From Petunia secreta (lineage: Eukaryota; Streptophyta; Magnoliopsida; Solanales; Solanaceae): a DNA stretch of 64,000 nucleotides. Where the stretch lies: positions 23,906,001 through 23,970,000 of the forward strand of contig JARKIP010000022.1 in the NCBI GenBank assembly GCA_029990175.1. Reading direction: 5' to 3'. The notes beneath the pieces are model-generated. The model was given only the letters and a program-made list of their open reading frames with translations. It was not told the origin of the DNA and did no database searches. Position numbers and translations under genes: made by a program. Shown in pieces: positions 23,203-33,112 of this stretch. Numbering within the stretch: the first letter of the stretch is position 1; each line of letters begins with the position of its first letter.

Positions 23203-24685
23203 CCTCTACTCCCTCTTCTTCCTCGGGTTCACTATCTTGCTCATAGACCAAGTCACCCTTAAGAACCATAATTTTTCGGGTAGGGCAATCTTTGGGGAGA
23301 TGACCATAACCCTTACACTTAAAGCATTGAGTAGAAGAAGAGACTGGATTACTCAAGTGAGTTCTAGAGTTACCTCTCACGGGTTGTGTAGACCTTTCAA
23401 AAGGCTTCTTCACATCCTTGCTAGCACTTGCACCACTTGCACTTGGGAATTTGGCTTTCGTTGTAGGAGCTTTCCAATCCTTTGGTTTGTTCAAGGGAGT
23501 AGTAGTACTACTCTTGTAACGAAGGGATTTCTCCTCTTTGAGCCACTTCTCGGCTTCAACCGCATCTTCACATAGCTTGTAGTGATCATTGTACTTGTGA
23601 AACTTCAAGAGCGAAGCTATGTCTCGGTTTAAGCCCCCTTTGAAACGGATCATGGCCGTCTCATTATCTTTCTCATCCAAGTCTAGAGTCATCCGGACTT
23701 GTTCAAACTCATTGAAGTACTCCCCAACCAATTTATAACCTTGCTTCAACTCATAGAGATGCTTTTGTTGTTCCAGTCGGTATTGGTTAGTCAAGTACTT
23801 TTCATCCATCACACGGATCAACTCTTCCCAAGTAAGATTAATAACCATCCCCATCCTTCTTCTATTCCTCTTCACCGACTCCCACGATGTAGAAGCAAAG
23901 GACTCAAAGGTAGAGATAGCATACTTGGTCTTCTTCACTTCGGGCATATCATTGGTGTCAAATATACGCTCCATGGACAACTTCCAATCAAGGTATTCCG
24001 CCGGGTCACTACTTCCTTTGAAAGGAGGAATAGTGAGTTTCACACTATTAAGATTGTTGTTGTTGTTGTCACGACCCCCTTGGAAAGGCTCCGGTTGGCC
24101 TCCAAAGTGATCCCCATATCCACCAAGATCCCTCCTAGCATTCCCTCCATAGTGCCCATGGGGTGGCCCTCGACCTCGGCCTCGACCCCTATCCACATTC
24201 CGACCCCTAAATTGATAATGAGCATCATACCCATCATCACCATAATTATCCACCTCCCCTTCTTGAGCTTGTGCAACTTGCTCAAGAGGTTGAACATTTC
24301 GGATTAGTCCGGGAAGTCGAGCATTCCTTTGGGGATTGCCCATAAGGTTTGGAATAGTCACCCGTTGGGTATTGCCCAACAATAGGTCAATTCGATCACG
24401 ATCCTCTCTTATCCGTTGTTGGTGATGAAGCAACTCCGCAACTTCTTCCGGGGTAAAGGTCGGACTACTTGTGCCTTCTCCAACATCAACTTGGGCACTC
24501 GGGGCCCCTTTCCCAACTTGGACACTCGGGGTCCCTTTCTCTGAATGGACGTTGGAAGTCCCTTGCTCAATTAGGGCACTTGACGTCACCCTCTCAAGGC
24601 TTTCAATCCTCAAGTTCATACTATCCAACTTGGCAAGGATAGTAGTAAGGGCACTCTTAGTAAAATCTTCTCCTTCGGTGGACAT
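23156..24685 (-). CDS. Gypsy gag (capsid and CCHC zinc knuckle)
   Basis: The frame opens at 24730, but MSTEGEDFTKSALTTILAKL at 24685 is a more natural start, giving about 509 residues. The order is a coiled-coil start (DSMNLRIESLERV), Arg/Gly-rich RGRNVDRGRGRGRGPPHGHY, capsid (LTIPPFKGSSDPAEYLDW, FNEFEQVRMTLDLDEKDNE, MIRFKGGLNRDIASLLKF), CCHC knuckle CFKCKGYGHLPKDC and an acidic end. It is the longest intact frame of this element and looks translatable. Gag would package element RNA. Because pol is deleted here, an intact gag could still serve in trans or help this copy co-assemble with a complete relative. Confidence 0.88.
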   Translation of the reverse strand: MSTEGEDFTKSALTTILAKLDSMNLRIESLERVTSSALIEQGTSNVHSEKGTPSVQVGKGAPSAQVDVGEGTSSPTFTPEEVAELLHHQQRIREDRDRIDLLLGNTQRVTIPNLMGNPQRNARLPGLIRNVQPLEQVAQAQEGEVDNYGDDGYDAHYQFRGRNVDRGRGRGRGPPHGHYGGNARRDLGGYGDHFGGQPEPFQGGRDNNNNNLNSVKLTIPPFKGSSDPAEYLDWKLSMERIFDTNDMPEVKKTKYAISTFESFASTSWESVKRNRRRMGMVINLTWEELIRVMDEKYLTNQYRLEQQKHLYELKQGYKLVGEYFNEFEQVRMTLDLDEKDNETAMIRFKGGLNRDIASLLKFHKYNDHYKLCEDAVEAEKWLKEEKSLRYKSSTTTPLNKPKDWKAPTTKAKFPSASGASASKDVKKPFERSTQPVRGNSRTHLSNPVSSSTQCFKCKGYGHLPKDCPTRKIMVLKGDLVYEQDSEPEEEEGVEGDEEEDDGGDCHGGR

Positions 24686-25109
24686 TGTACCTACACAAGA
24701 AACAAACGTTAGCAAAACAACCTCACTCACTCCCTCACAAGTGTTTCACTCGGATCACTCGTTTAGTGGTGGTGGCTATTTCACTCTTGCTTGAATCCAA
24801 AGCTTCACTAAGTTGAATAGCAAACCTCAACTTAATCACTCGACTCAACATCCATATGCACTTCGGGGTGAGTGGAGTTGATATGACTCTATTGGAACGA
24901 TAAGCTCTTTAAGTGCGGACTTGAGCCAAATGAGACTACGAGTCTTCTTTGAATTCTAGTCTCCGGTCTAGGCTTGAGTTTCCTAATAGCTTAGAAGGGC
25001 TAGCCCAATTCAAGTAGGTAAGATTACTCAAAGAAGTAATAGCTAGATGCAATGCAATCAAAGAAACAAGAGATCCTACGAAAGACTACCCAAAGCAACA
25101 ACTCCCACA

Positions 25110-25240
25110 AGTAGGCGCCCCGCCTCAGCAGAGTAGGCGCTCCGCCTCTTTGGAGGAGGCGCTCCGCCTCAACAAATTCTAGAGAGGTCACAAAATTTAG
25201 GCGGTCCGCCTCAGATTCTAGGCGCTCCGCCTCCTGCAAC
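25110..25240. repeat. Cluster of GC-rich inverted-repeat modules in the gag leader
   Basis: Modules of the form GAGGCGCTCCGCCTC recur with small changes (such as GCGGTCCGCC). Each has arms GAGGC and GCCTC around CGCTC-like spacers. The same module occurs in both LTRs of this element (21405-21525, 26205-26320), in an otherwise AT-rich setting. Confidence 0.8.
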
Positions 25241-25729
25241 CTTCAACAAAGTTTCACTTCGGGTTTTCTTGGTTTTGCACCCAAAAATCCGACAATTCTC
25301 ACGTTGTTTTAGCAATTCAAAGGTACCCCAATGTTGTTTCAATCACAAAGAACAAACCCCAACAACTTTTATCAAACCCCAATAAAAAACAAACAATCCA
25401 CCATGTTCATCATCTTCAAAACTAGGGTTTCAAAATTTTCAAATTTTTCAAGGGTTTCAAATTTTCAAATCTTTCGTTTCAACTCCAAATCTTGTATTTA
25501 GGGTACCAAAAGAACGGGTTTCCAATAAGGAACAAACCCCAATAACAATCACACAACAGGTCCAACAAACCAAGAATCTATGATCAAAATTTTTTTGTGT
25601 TTTTCAACTTTTTCTATTTTTTTTTTTGTGTTTTCTTCTTTTTCTTCAACAACAAATAAGAACCTAACGTAGAAACTAACCTAGGCACGAAGAATCAAGG
25701 GTCGGGGGTTTGTAGAAACAAAACCCGAG

Positions 25730-25745
25730 CCTTGCTCTGATACCA
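25730..25745 (-). other. Primer binding site, initiator-Met tRNA type
   Basis: The minus strand reads TGGTATCAGAGCAAGG, three bases from the 5' LTR. TGGTATCAGAGC is the classic plant initiator-Met PBS. Confidence 0.92.
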
Positions 25746-25748
25746 AGA

Positions 25749-26529
25749 TGATAAGGATCAAAACTAAACGCGGAAAATAAAGACAGAGAGCGAGACACTA
25801 CTCAAACTCCCTACGAAGTAACCCCGGGGAACTTGTCCCGAGATACCCTCGTATCGGTGTCAAGAAGGACCTACACTATGCAACTATCCTCGAGTCGCAC
25901 CCGGGACTCGCTAGTAGAATGATCGAGTTTTCGGTTCAACACTCAACTAGGTTCCACTAGTGAATTCAAGCAACCAAGACAAAGGGTTCTCTAAACAAGA
26001 GATAGATTGTTTTCATCATTCATAAAATTCAAGGTAAGCTAATGTTTGAGGAGGCTAAGTGAAGTATTTATAGGCTTCACTTAGTCATACTAAAAGGTCT
26101 AAAGTACCCCCAAAGTGGGTTAAAACAAATAAGGTCACGTAGGGCTATAGTTGGAAGTTCATGCAAAAAGTAGTAAAATATCCCGCATGCTGAAACAGGG
26201 GGAGCTCCGCCTCCATGCTGAGGCGCTCCGCCTCCATTTTGAGGCGCTCCGCCTTCTGAAGTTCGGCTCTCTGGATTTTGGAAGGCGCTCTGCCTCAGCT
26301 TTGAGGCGCTCCGCCTCATCCTGGAACATGTGCAAGAGGCTCAAAATGAGCTTGGGGTGGATCCCCTTGGAGCCCAAGTGGTCCTCCATCCGTGGTGCTC
26401 AAAAGCATGATCTTCGAGCTACTCTCGGAGCCTCCTTGCATGTCCCTCCAAGTCAAGTGAAGATGGGTGTCTTGAATCAACTTTGCTTGACTTCTAGTGA
26501 ACGGCCTTGAGGTCATATGCCCCGCATCA
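25749..26529 (-). repeat. 5' LTR of the internally deleted gypsy element
   Basis: Mate of 20952-21736. Visible differences include ACGCGG for ATGCGG, GCTAGTAG for GCAAGTAG and loss of some GC-rich module bases near 26200. It is followed by TTAAA, the target duplication. Confidence 0.95.
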
Positions 26530-26678
26530 TTAAAACTCCAATTGCACTTCATAACAACCTACAATCATATGACATAAAATCGGTGCAAAATCACATTCAT
26601 CAACTAGAAAACGGGTGAATAAAGTACCCAAACATGAGGAAATATTAAGGAAATATAGGCATAAAATGCCAAACATCA
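26530..26678 (-). repeat. 3' LTR of element A, second segment
   Basis: After the inserted element, the LTR of element A resumes (AAAACTCCAATTGCACTTC) and ends ATGCCAAACATCA. The purine-rich complement of CACCCCACACTT next to it is the expected PPT. Confidence 0.9.
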
Positions 26679-28960
26679 CCACCCCACACTTGAACCTTTG
26701 CTCACCCTCGAGAAATTACCAATAACTTCCCAACCTAGGTAGAACAGATCTACCTATGACCATGGTTGATACCGACCATTGAACGAGTGTACACATGACT
26801 ACTATGGGCCCAACAAACATGCTAATAATATATCAAACATCAAAACATGAGAACAGCCACCCCAAGACAACTCAAATGCACAAACTCGACTCATTGCAAC
26901 CATGCTCCCACAAAGTCACACCTACCTACTCAACCAAGAAGCCACGACTTCACCTATGTCATGTAAACCGTGTGCCCTCACCAAAATGAAGCAAGAGAGT
27001 GTCCCCCAAATATCACACACAACAATGAATATCAAGAATAAAACGGGGACAATAGCATAGAAAGAATTTACTCACTCTCATGAAAAGCTCACATGTGACA
27101 CATGATGTACCATAGGCTATCCCATAGTGTAGGACTCCACTAATGTAAGCTCACTCCAATCGGGATTAACTAGGACTTTCAAGGGTTGTAATGTAGGCTA
27201 AGGAGCTTGTAGGATATCACACACAACAATAAATATCAAGGATAAAACGGGGACAATAGCATAGAAAGAATTTACTCACTCTCATGAAAAGCTCACATGT
27301 CACACATGATGTACCATAGGCTGTCCCATAGTGTAGGACTTCACTAATGTAAGCTCACTCCAATCGGGATTAACTAGGACTTTAAAGGATTGTAATGTAG
27401 GCTAAGGAGCTGGTAGGATACATATGGGTAATAGTGACTACCTCCCTAAGCACTTTAATACATCACATTCAATTTAAGCACATATCTCATCAACACCACC
27501 CAACCAATTTCACACACACCTTTTTCACTAGTAGCAATGTTTTTGTTTTAAGCACAACACTAGCAAGGATGGATATTCATTTCTTTTCTCTTTATTTTTT
27601 TTCCAATTTTTTCAGCTTTTTTTTTCTTTTCATTCGTTTTTTTTAATCACTTCTTTCCAAACCTTGCCAATGCTCTCTCAACTACTTCACAATTTTATCA
27701 AATATTCCCCTCATTGGTTCTACTCAAAAACCTCTCAATACTTCAACCACAAACTCCACAATAATATAAAATCATCAATTAAAGTGCTTAATGACTAAAG
27801 GGTCAAAAGAAATCAATTTAGAACAAGTGGGTAGGCTTGCGGTGTGGGTGCCAACAAAAGGTCAAAGTGATCACAACAATCAAGTCCAAGGTGTATATAA
27901 GGGTAGGCAAATCAAGGTCAAATGCTTATCTCAGAAGGCCTGTATCATTTCCCGACTAGAGCAAACCTATGATTTCGCTTTGCACACACACGGGGCAAGT
28001 TCTAGACACCAATATGCAAACATGGACCACAATAGAATATGCCTCACCATACACATTGCACACAGTCCACACAAAATCGCTCCATCATAACTCTCAAATC
28101 AAGCAAATAGGGTGCAACTTGTGGAAAATTAAGCACTAATGCACAAAGGTTCACAACAAAGTCAAGTGAGTGGACTCAAGCAACTCAAGGGGGTCATTCC
28201 ATTTTTTTTCTAGGCATGTATCACAATTTAAAACCAAAGGACACCACAAATAGCACATGCAACAAGTTCAAGTCCACCTGTATCAAACAAATCAAAGGCA
28301 CCTAGCATTCTACCCATCTATTTCGTCTAGGGCCACCTATAACTAACTACTCTAATCCTAATAAAAATAAAAATTACCCGGTTCAAAGGCCTCCCTGTGG
28401 AAATGAACCGAGGTTATAACAAAAACCACGGGGTGGATGACATGTACCACTAATAAAGACTAAAAAGAAAATCTTTTTGGAATTTTTTCATTAGTTTTCT
28501 ATTTTTTTTCATTTTTCATATATTAAAGCAAGAAACAAATAAAAATAAAGTAAAGTGACAAAGGAAAAATTCTAACGGTACATGCATCCCTAACCTCAAA
28601 AATAAAGAGAAGTTCCCCCACCCCACACTTAAATCAAGCAATGTCCTCAGTGCTAATAATAAAAATGCAAGGGTAAAAAAACTTCCCTGAAGGCCAAATG
28701 GCTTAGCCCTTGGTGCTAGCATTGGCACCATCTCCATTACGAACCCACCAAGCGTCCGTAGAGCAAGGGGTACTCAGACTTCCCCCAACAGGTCATCAAA
28801 ATTAGACAGGGGTCAGGACACCCCACACTTAAACTCGACATTACATGAACCTGCAATCTAAAGAATCACCCAAAGTAATATACAACCATAAAAATAATAA
28901 TAAAAATAAATAAAATTAAAGCAAGCAAATTGGGTTGCCTCCCAAGAAGCGCTTGATTTA
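26679..28960 (-). other. Non-coding 3' domain of element A
   Basis: There is no long open frame. Much of it is shared with element B (35780-37800), including CACCCCACACTTGAACC, the CACGGGGTGGATGACATG block and the GAAGCGC-AACGTC-GGCACGACG end. Conservation of this domain in two elements that have lost pol suggests it matters in cis, but that is inference. Confidence 0.7.
27010..27418. repeat. 204-bp tandem duplication in element A
   Basis: ATATCACACACAACAAT starts at 27010 and again at 27214. The two units differ at a handful of sites. Element B has a single copy of this unit near 36110-36300. Confidence 0.9.
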
Positions 28961-29096
28961 ACGTCGCGGCACGACGAAGACAACTTCATCACTTTTGTCT
29001 GCACCTTGAACTAATGAATTGAATCCCCAACTTTGCTTCAAGCTTATGACTACGGTATTGGGGTGGTGGCAAAAACACAAAAAGACCAAGTAACTA

Positions 29097-29597
29097 TTAT
29101 CGCATTTTGTACTTCTTGGCCTTTAAATGAGGGATGTCATTTTGTCTTCTCGGCATCACAAACTTTAGAATATAAGCACTTTGTTCCTCCTTCTTTGGTT
29201 TCTTCACAGGATCGGGTGGCTCAATTTTCATGTCACCATCCAAACACAATGTTGAAAAATGATTGGAATGAGGTCCAATGCGCTTCAATTCTAAAATTGC
29301 TTTACTTTTGTCACCCTCACTTGCACTAACACTAGAGTCCTCAAATATGATGTTTTCTATTTCCTTACTTGACTCTAATGTAATTTTTTCAACCTTGGCA
29401 TCATCAACTAATATTGGGTCGAATGGTAGGAATTCCACTTTTTGCTCCTCAAATTGGCTTCTAAGCTCTTCTATCTCAAATCTACTATTCACGACAACTG
29501 ATAATTGGGCATTAGACACCTCAACCATATCACTCAAATTCGCCTCCAAGTCGTGAATAGCCAAGACAAATCGGTCGATCTGTTGTCCGAGCTCCAC
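29097..29597 (-). CDS. Unknown coiled-coil protein in the gag position of element A
   Basis: This 166-residue frame begins MELGQQIDRFVLAIHDLEAN. It is rich in Glu, Ile and Leu with heptad-like spacing (RFEIEELRSQFEEQKVEF), then acidic (IFEDSSVSASEGDK), and ends with a basic patch (DPVKKPKKEE, PHLKAKKYKMR). I recognise no domain. It lies where gag would be, downstream of the PBS on the minus strand, and 33 bp beyond the end of the next frame (29630-30010). It could be a diverged gag fragment, a captured host sequence or chance. The intact length favours some coding past. Confidence 0.45.
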   Translation of the reverse strand: MELGQQIDRFVLAIHDLEANLSDMVEVSNAQLSVVVNSRFEIEELRSQFEEQKVEFLPFDPILVDDAKVEKITLESSKEIENIIFEDSSVSASEGDKSKAILELKRIGPHSNHFSTLCLDGDMKIEPPDPVKKPKKEEQSAYILKFVMPRRQNDIPHLKAKKYKMR

Positions 29598-29629
29598 TCA
29601 TTCTTCCATAAATTGCCTCGTCATATTTG

Positions 29630-30010
29630 TTAGTTACTTCTGAAATCCCCATAAGCTTCTAAGAGTTTGGCTTGCTCCATTAGCCAAGTTTCATTAAGAA
29701 CCTGCGGTTTATCGCTCCTGTCAAACTCACAAACATCATTAGAATCACCACAAAAATTATTGGGGGAAGGAGCATGACACTTAGGACAATCATTCCACTG
29801 ACCACCACAAAACATACAAAAGTTCCAATCAAAGGTGGTAGAAAATTCACATAACCAGTCTCGTAGGGTTGAAAGAGTTGGACAATTTTCCCACAAGTGG
29901 GTTCCTCCGCAAAAGCAGACAAAAATCATCAAAATTAGAATTACAACCGCTCGACCAGTTTTCATTAAAAGATGACATGCTAACAAGTAACACAAAAATA
30001 AACTAGACAA
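29630..30010 (-). CDS. Small Cys-rich frame near the 5' end of element A
   Basis: This 126-residue frame starts with a hydrophobic stretch (SSLFLCYLLACHLLMKTGRA) and continues with cysteine pairs (FVCFCGG, MFCGGQWNDCPKCHAP, NNFCGDSNDVCEF). It ends WLMEQAKLLEAYGDFRSN. The CFCGG and CGGQW spacing could be a zinc-binding remnant. I recognise no family. With the next frame (29597-29097) it may be one ORF split by a stop. Confidence 0.35.
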   Translation of the reverse strand: MSSLFLCYLLACHLLMKTGRAVVILILMIFVCFCGGTHLWENCPTLSTLRDWLCEFSTTFDWNFCMFCGGQWNDCPKCHAPSPNNFCGDSNDVCEFDRSDKPQVLNETWLMEQAKLLEAYGDFRSN

Positions 30011-30070
30011 AAAAAATTAAACCTGAATAGAAAATAATAAATCGTTCAAACAGAAAACAGTTAATTTTTA

Positions 30071-30088
30071 GTCCCCGGCAAAGGCGCA
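30071..30088 (-). other. Degenerate primer binding site of element A
   Basis: The minus strand reads TTGCGCCTTTGCCGGGGAC, close to TGGCGCCGTTGCCGAGGAC in element B, with two changes in the critical 5' bases. This is the Athila-type PBS, usually assigned to tRNA-Asp. Confidence 0.7.
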
Positions 30089-30095
30089 AAAAACT

Positions 30096-30981
30096 TGTTG
30101 CTCCCAACGCACTTGCAAGTATACATGGTCGATAAGTAATAAAGTGAAAAGTAGAGTATCGTTCCCACGAGGACTATTCAGACTGAATCCTAGCAAACAA
30201 TTTCTTAAACATTATTCAGGGATCTCTTTCAATGATGGTTGTGAAAGTTACTAACTAAAGAAAATAATTAAAAATAAGTAATTGAAGTCAATAATCGTTA
30301 TTAATAATGGAGAAACGGTCCAAGGTCAGAGCTACGAACAATCCAGTTGAGTTTTTCAGTTGATTATACTTCTTAATTTCCTAGATTGCCAACTACAGGT
30401 TAAATGTACCCGTGAAAACCTTTCGATTCTTCACGGTCTATGCAAGCTACTCCAATCCCTATATGTCTAAGGGTTGAATCACGTGCACGCATTAACGAAT
30501 TCTCTGATTAGTTAAGCTAGGCGAGCAAGTATATGCCTATCCTACTCACAAATTGGTTCCCCGATGCCCAGGTTCACAATCAAGCCCTATTCTTTCTTAT
30601 TTGCGTTCATAAATTCCCTCTTTCGAGTTCAATCTAAGAACCGTAGATAGTGATCAATTATCAGGCCTCTTTCGCGCAGGGCAGTTGGGCGCTTTCCCTG
30701 GCACGGCGCGCCACCTATTGCGCCAGGCCATTTTCCTGCTTTCGTCGTTCGCAGCTTGCTTCGTTCCGTGCCTTCACGTGCTCGATCCAATCCTCAATCC
30801 AAATTCAATCTTTTCTTGCTCGATCATGCTCTTTAAAGCTCCAATTGCACTTCATAACAAACTACAATCATACGACATAAAATCAGTGCAAAATCACATT
30901 TATCAACTAGAAAACGGGCGAATAAAGTACCCAAACATGAGGAAATATTAAGAAAATATAGGCATAAAATGCCAAACATCA
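30096..30981 (-). repeat. 5' LTR of element A, with internal deletion
   Basis: It runs from TGTTGCTCCC to AAACATCA on +. Compared with the left copy it lacks about 415 bp between CAGGCCTC (near 30667) and CAGGGCAGTTGGG. It preserves the empty site of the 5.6-kb insertion. Confidence 0.9.
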
Positions 30982-31542
30982 ATATATATATATATATATA
31001 ATTAAAATAGTATATTAGCAAGGAGATGTATCTAGCTAGTATTATTTCCATTAGAGAGGAAAAAGAGGAATATTAAAAAAGAAAAAGATAGTTAATCGAG
31101 GGTGCAATTTATATTTTGAAAGGAATGAAATATTATGGGATTTAAAAGGATTTTGTTAAAAATTTAAATTAAAATACAAACAAAACTTATATTTTCGGTG
31201 ATTTAATATCTTCAGGTTTTGTCTCCCTCTTCAGAACAAAGGTCGAATAGAGAGTGATTAGAAGTGAAAGGCTCATCCACTCGATTGACAATTGATGAAT
31301 TTGGAAGCTTGAGACGTGATTTGACTATTTCAGAAATGTGAACAATTTCTCCTCATATGGGGAAATATTAGAGAATTTTTTAAAAATAATACTGATAAAA
31401 TCAAATAGATATAGAAGAGGTATTTTGTGCAATCTGGTAATGATGAAGATTTTCTCTTGTAATAATTTTCGCAAAAACTAGAGCTCGCTAGCCAAATAAA
31501 TGAATATTGTATAATGTTGCTTCAATTGAAAGAAAGTGTATT

Positions 31543-31957
31543 GTTTCTATGCCTTTATTGTTTCAAATTGCAGGATAATGATGATCCAGCTGAAAATACC
31601 AACTATCCGGCATAACTTTCATCAAGGAAATAGGGTAGCTCATCTCTTGCCAAGGGTAGCTCCTTACCAGTCCAACGCCACCTCTACTATTCACTATGAT
31701 GTGCCACCTGATTTTGTCCAACACTGTTTGTTGGAAGATAGTGTAGGCATTTCTTTTGTTATTAGGACATCGGATAAAACATGTTCTATATTGTCTACAT
31801 TGGGGAACTTGAATGCGCTTAATGTCATTCTCCCCCCAATACTGTTGTTTGTATTAATTACGATACGACTCCTCCTAATGGTCGTGTGAACGCTAATTGT
31901 AACCCCTGTAATTTTAATTTAATGTTATTTCGTGTTTCTACTAAAAAAAAAGAAAAA
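31543..31957 (+). mobile_element. Truncated LINE 3' end, copy 1
   Basis: The + frame reads IRHNFHQGNRVAHLLPRVAP, the final RNase H motif of plant LINE ORF2. Then comes 3' UTR and an A-rich end (CTACTAAAAAAAAAG). GAAAGTGTATT flanks both sides (31532-31542 and 31958-31968), an 11-bp target-site duplication typical of LINEs. Only about 400 bp of the element was copied. Confidence 0.82.
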
Positions 31958-32508
31958 GAAAGTGTATTTCTTTGATCAATGTCGTACCAAGATGTAGAAG
32001 AAGTAGAATTTTGTTCTAGTTTATATAGTATTCAAGTGGAGCATGCCTAGGTTCTTTAGTCCAACTCGAGAGACGAAAATGATTCGGAAGAAACTAGTAT
32101 CTTGTTAGAGTAGAATAAAACTTGTAATGGAAATGAAATATTGATACAAGTGATATATTTTCGGTGATTTAATATCTTCAGGTTTTGTCCTCCTCTTCAG
32201 AACAAAGGTCGAATAGAGAGTGCTTAGAAGTGAAAGGCTCCTCCACTCGATTGACAATTGATGAATTTGGAAGCTTGAGACGTGATTTGACTGTTTCAGA
32301 AATGTGAACAATTTCGCCTCATGTGGGGAAATATTTGAGATTTTTTAAAAAATAATACTGATAAAATCAAGTAGATATAGAAGAGGTATTTTGTGCAATC
32401 TGGTAATAATGAAGGTTTTCTCTTGTAACAATTTTCACAAAAACTAGAGCTCGCTAGCCAAGTAAATGAATATTGTATAATGTTGCTGCAATTGAAAGAA
32501 AGTGTATT

Positions 32509-32938
32509 GTTTCTATGCCTCTATTGTTTCAAATTGCAGGTTAATGATGATCCAGCTGAAAATACCAACAATCCGGCATAACTTTCGTCAAGGAAATAGG
32601 GTAGCTCATATCTTGCCAAGGGTAGCTCCTTACCAGTCCAACGCCACCTCTACTATTCACTATATTGTGCCACCTGATTTTGTCCAACACTGTTTGTTGG
32701 AAGATAGTGTAGGCATTTCTTTTGTTATTAGGACATCGGATAATACTTGTTCTATGTTGTCTACATTGGGGAACTTGAATGCGCTTAATGCCATTCTCCC
32801 CCCAATACTATTGTTTGTATTAATTGCGATACGGCTCCTCCTAATGGTCGTATGAACGCTAATTGTAACCCCTGTAATTTTAATTTAAATGTTATTTCAT
32901 GTTTCTACCGAAAAAAAGAAAGAAAGAAAGAAAGTGTA
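32509..32938 (+). mobile_element. Truncated LINE 3' end, copy 2 (duplicated)
   Basis: The second copy came from the tandem duplication, not a separate insertion: flanks, target duplication and LINE sequence all repeat (FRQGNRVAHILPRVAPYQ). Its A-rich tail has become (GAAA)n. Confidence 0.82.
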
Positions 32939-33112
32939 TTTCTTTGATCAATGCCGTACCAAGATGTAGAAGAAGTAGAATTTCGTTCTAGTTTATATCA
33001 GTATTCAAGTGGAGCATGCCTAGGTTCTTTAGTCCAATTCGAGTGACGAAAATGATTCGGAAGAAACTTAGAATAAAACATGTAATGGAAATGAAATATT
33101 GATACAAGTGAT

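Larger units (their letters stand above)
20952..26529 (-). mobile_element. Gypsy (chromovirus-like) element, internally deleted
   Basis: LTRs of 785 and 781 bp begin TGATAAGG and end GCATCA on + and differ by an estimated 2-3%. Both flanks carry TTAAA (20947-20951 and 26530-26534), a perfect 5-bp target duplication. The unoccupied site survives in the other LTR of element A at about 30830 (CTCTTTAAAGCTCC). Minus-strand order is PBS for initiator-Met tRNA, gag, protease, then only the tail of integrase. RT, RNase H and the integrase core are gone. It belongs to the same family as the gypsy element at 1-3368, which keeps those domains. Confidence 0.95.
19798..30981 (-). mobile_element. Element A: non-autonomous Athila-like LTR retrotransposon
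   Basis: The LTRs match the LTR family of element B (34438-41378): start CTCCCAACGCAC, inner block GTACCCGTGAAAACCTTTC, end ATGCCAAACATCA. On the minus strand the 5' LTR is 30096-30981 and the 3' LTR is 19798-26678, which is split by a 5.6-kb gypsy element. The interior has no RT, RNase H or integrase, only two small ORFs (29097-30010). It shares its long non-coding 3' domain with element B. The left LTR lacks its first few bases and no 5-bp target duplication is visible. Confidence 0.85.
31189..33112 (+). repeat. Tandem duplication of about 0.96 kb
   Basis: ATATTTTCGGTGATTTAAT starts at 31189 and again at 32155. The two copies (966 and 958 bp) run in parallel with about 3-4% differences. 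Each carries the same truncated LINE end. The first part of the unit also occurs left of element A (19661-19797). Confidence 0.93.

Noticed and set aside
22168..24794. Several + strand ORFs of 100-200 residues
   Set aside because: They are antisense shadows of the minus-strand gag and protease frames.
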